From assembly GCA_900551185.1 (NCBI GenBank), contig URVF01000085.1, positions 1 through 6,710 on the forward strand: a stretch of 6,710 nt of DNA, in the 5' to 3' direction. Positions 4,849 through 6,710 of this stretch are shown here, one piece after another. Each line of letters starts with the position of its first letter. The first letter of the stretch is position 1. The notes under the pieces were generated by a model. That model saw nothing but the letters and a program-made list of their open reading frames with translations. It was not told where the DNA came from and made no database searches. A program made the translations under genes and the position numbers. Source of the stretch: an uncultured Collinsella sp. GTDB taxonomy: Bacteria; Actinomycetota; Coriobacteriia; Coriobacteriales; Coriobacteriaceae.

Positions 4849-6660
4849 TTACTTTTTACGAGCAAGCTCACCGATGTTGGCGATGCCGGAGAAAACGGCC
4901 TCGAAGCGGTTGAGCAGCTTAAGGCGATTATCGCGGAGCTGCTCGTCCTTGTCCATGACCATGACCTCGTCGAAGAAACGGTCGATGGGCGCGCGCAGGG
5001 CGGCGAGGGCAGCAAATGCGGCCGGATAATCCTCGGTAGCAAGGGCGGCATCGACAGCGGTCTGAGCAGCCTCGGAGGCGTCGGCGAGCGCGAGTTCGGC
5101 CTCGCCCATCAGGCTGCGGTCGTACTCCGCACCCAGCTCGGGCTTGGAGATGTGTGCGGCGCGGGCATAGGCCGTCGCCAGGTTGTCAAAGGTCTCGGCG
5201 TCGTTCTTGCGAGCCTCGTCGAGGGCGGCGCAGCGGGCGAAGAAGACGGACGGGGCGATGATGTGCACCGCGGAGACGGCGGCAACGGTATCGGCCGGGA
5301 TCTTTTCGTCGCGGGCCATGCTCACCAGGCGGCCATGGAAGAAGTCGCGAACCTGCTGGGCGACCTCGGCGGCGTCGAACTCAATGCCCTGCTCACTGTA
5401 GAGCTCAAGGGCGAAGTCGATGAGCGACGTGGGGTCGATCGGCAGACGGTCGCGCAGGATGTTGATGATGCCGATAGCGGCACGACGCAGCGCATAGGGG
5501 TCGGAGGAGCCGGTCGGGGGCTCGCCGATGGCAAAGATACCGGCGATGGTATCGAGCTTGTCGGCACAGGCCACGATGCAGCCAGCGGTGCCCTCGGGCA
5601 GCTCGTCACCGGCAAAGCGGGGACGATAGTGATCGCGAATGGCGTGGGCGACCTCGTCGTTCTCCCCCATCGCGGTCGCGTAATAACCGCCCATCACGCC
5701 CTGCTGGCTCGTGAACTCGACGACGGCGTTAGACACCAGGTCGGCCTTGCACAGGTGCGCGGCGCGAGCAGCGTCGGCGGCAAGATGGGCGCCCAGATGA
5801 GCCTCGCGGGCAATAGCGAGCGCGAGCTGCTCGATGCGCTCGGACTTGGCGAGCACGCTACCGAGCTTCTCCTGGAAGGCAACCTTGGCCAAACGCTCAC
5901 GGAACTCGTCGAGGGAGATCTTCAGGTCCTCCTCGTAGAAGAACTTTGCGTCGTCCAGACGGGCGCGCACGACGCGCTCGTTGCCGTCGATCACGCGCTC
6001 GGCGTTCTCGGGCTTGCTGTTGGAGACGACCACGAATTCACGCGTGAGCTTGCCCTCGCCGTCATAGATCGGGAAGTAGCGCTGATTGGTGAGCATGGAC
6101 TCGCAGATGATCTCGTGCGGGACCTTAAGGAACTCCTCATCGAAGGTACCGACGAGCACCGTCGGCCACTCGCAGAGGTTAATGACCTCCTCAAAGACCT
6201 TCTTGGGCGTATCGACATGGCAGCCGGGACGGGCAGCCTCGACCTCGGCGATACCGGCGAGGATGGCCTCACGACGACGCTCGGCAGAAAGCACGCCGGC
6301 ATCCTCGAGCACCTGCTCGTAGACGGCGGGGCTGGCGACCACATGGTCACCGGGGCCAAGTACGCGATGACCACGCGTGGTGTTGCCACTCGTCACGTCG
6401 GCAAAAGACACGGGCACAACGTCCTCGCCCAGAAGGCAGCAGATCCAACGGACCGGACGCACGAACGTGGCGTGCTCGTGGCCCCAGCGCTGACTACGGT
6501 AGTTGGGCCACTGCAGGCCGGCGATGGTCTTCTCGCACAGGGCCGTCAGGATCGGGGTGGCCGGGGCGGAAGGAATGTTCTTCTCGGCAAAGACATACTC
6601 GCGACCGTCGGTGTCCTCGCGGCGGACCAGGTCCTCGGCAGCCACACCGCACTTGCGGGC
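4849..6660 (-). CDS. glyS: Glycyl-tRNA synthetase beta subunit, 5'-truncated by contig end
   Basis: GlyS is the large subunit of the bacterial alpha2beta2 glycyl-tRNA synthetase. With GlyQ it charges tRNA-Gly; the beta subunit mainly contacts the tRNA. There are 603 genuine residues, beginning ARKCGVAAEDL, which aligns with about residue 94 of E. coli GlyS as I recall it, so roughly 90 N-terminal residues are missing. Family motifs in order are FVRPVRWICCLLG (66-78), RGHR (96-99), ESMLTNQRYFPIYDGEGKL (187-205), GNERVVRARLDDAKFFYEEDL (226-246), KADLVSNAVVEFTSQQGVMGGYYA (305-328), ADKLDTIAGIFAIG (366-379), SDPYALRRAAIGI (386-398) and the C-terminal anticodon-binding-like region FFDEVMVMDKDEQLRDNRLKLL (562-583). 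The frame stays open into the adapter, adding a false MYKRQ start at 6675-6661; this must be removed. glyQ would be expected just upstream, off the contig. The stop is TAA at 4851-4849. Confidence 0.97.
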   Translation of the reverse strand, partial: ARKCGVAAEDLVRREDTDGREYVFAEKNIPSAPATPILTALCEKTIAGLQWPNYRSQRWGHEHATFVRPVRWICCLLGEDVVPVSFADVTSGNTTRGHRVLGPGDHVVASPAVYEQVLEDAGVLSAERRREAILAGIAEVEAARPGCHVDTPKKVFEEVINLCEWPTVLVGTFDEEFLKVPHEIICESMLTNQRYFPIYDGEGKLTREFVVVSNSKPENAERVIDGNERVVRARLDDAKFFYEEDLKISLDEFRERLAKVAFQEKLGSVLAKSERIEQLALAIAREAHLGAHLAADAARAAHLCKADLVSNAVVEFTSQQGVMGGYYATAMGENDEVAHAIRDHYRPRFAGDELPEGTAGCIVACADKLDTIAGIFAIGEPPTGSSDPYALRRAAIGIINILRDRLPIDPTSLIDFALELYSEQGIEFDAAEVAQQVRDFFHGRLVSMARDEKIPADTVAAVSAVHIIAPSVFFARCAALDEARKNDAETFDNLATAYARAAHISKPELGAEYDRSLMGEAELALADASEAAQTAVDAALATEDYPAAFAALAALRAPIDRFFDEVMVMDKDEQLRDNRLKLLNRFEAVFSGIANIGELARKK

Positions 6661-6710
6661 CTGTCTCTTATACACATCTCCGAGCCCACGAGACTAGGCA
6701 TGATCTCGTA
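6661..6710 (-). other. Nextera P7 adapter contamination (right end)
   Basis: This is not genomic sequence. It is the exact reverse complement of the left-end adapter plus one more P7 base. Bases 6661-6679 (ctgtctcttatacacatct) are the Tn5 mosaic end, 6680-6694 (ccgagcccacgagac) the Nextera read-2 part, 6695-6702 (taggcatg) the i7 index, and 6703-6710 (atctcgta) the start of P7. On the minus strand it appends MYKRQ to glyS; on the plus strand it yields the artefact ending LLYTSPSPRD. Genomic sequence ends at 6660. Confidence 0.99.

Noticed and set aside
6661..6679. Tn5 mosaic end as evidence of a natural transposon
   Set aside because: It is joined directly to Nextera primer and index sequence, so it comes from library preparation.

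Overview
This 6,710-base window looks like one complete short-read contig from a moderately high-GC bacterium. Gene content, codon usage and protein style suggest a Coriobacteriia-type actinobacterium such as a Collinsella relative. That placement is inference from family resemblance, not a database match. The first 49 and last 50 bases are not genomic. They are Illumina Nextera P7 adapter with the same 8-base index in both, so genomic sequence runs from 50 to 6660 and both terminal genes are cut artificially.

All five genes lie on the minus strand, so transcription runs from high to low coordinates. From upstream to downstream they are: glyS (glycyl-tRNA synthetase beta subunit, 5' end missing, 6660-4849); a DUF299-family pyruvate,phosphate dikinase regulatory protein (4814-3939) 34 bases after it; a 298-base AT-rich regulatory gap; ppdK (pyruvate,phosphate dikinase, 3640-890); a hairpin terminator (851-824); a promoter and leader for rplS (ribosomal protein L19, 680-339); a second terminator (304-273); and the first 65 codons of a probable rnhB (ribonuclease HII, 245-50).

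The functional core is the pair of PPDK and its regulator. PPDK interconverts pyruvate and PEP through a phosphohistidine in a T-S-H motif. The regulator is of the class that phosphorylates and dephosphorylates the Thr two residues before that His, and both Thr476 and His478 are present. glyS, rplS and rnhB are housekeeping translation and replication genes.

I see no undescribed multi-gene system. The parts most worth a second look are the adapter ends, which create false protein ends and a false terminal inverted repeat, and the ppdK upstream region. That region holds short motifs repeated at about one helical turn, a 17-bp inverted repeat inside a 19-bp promoter-like spacer, and an imperfect 24-bp palindrome.
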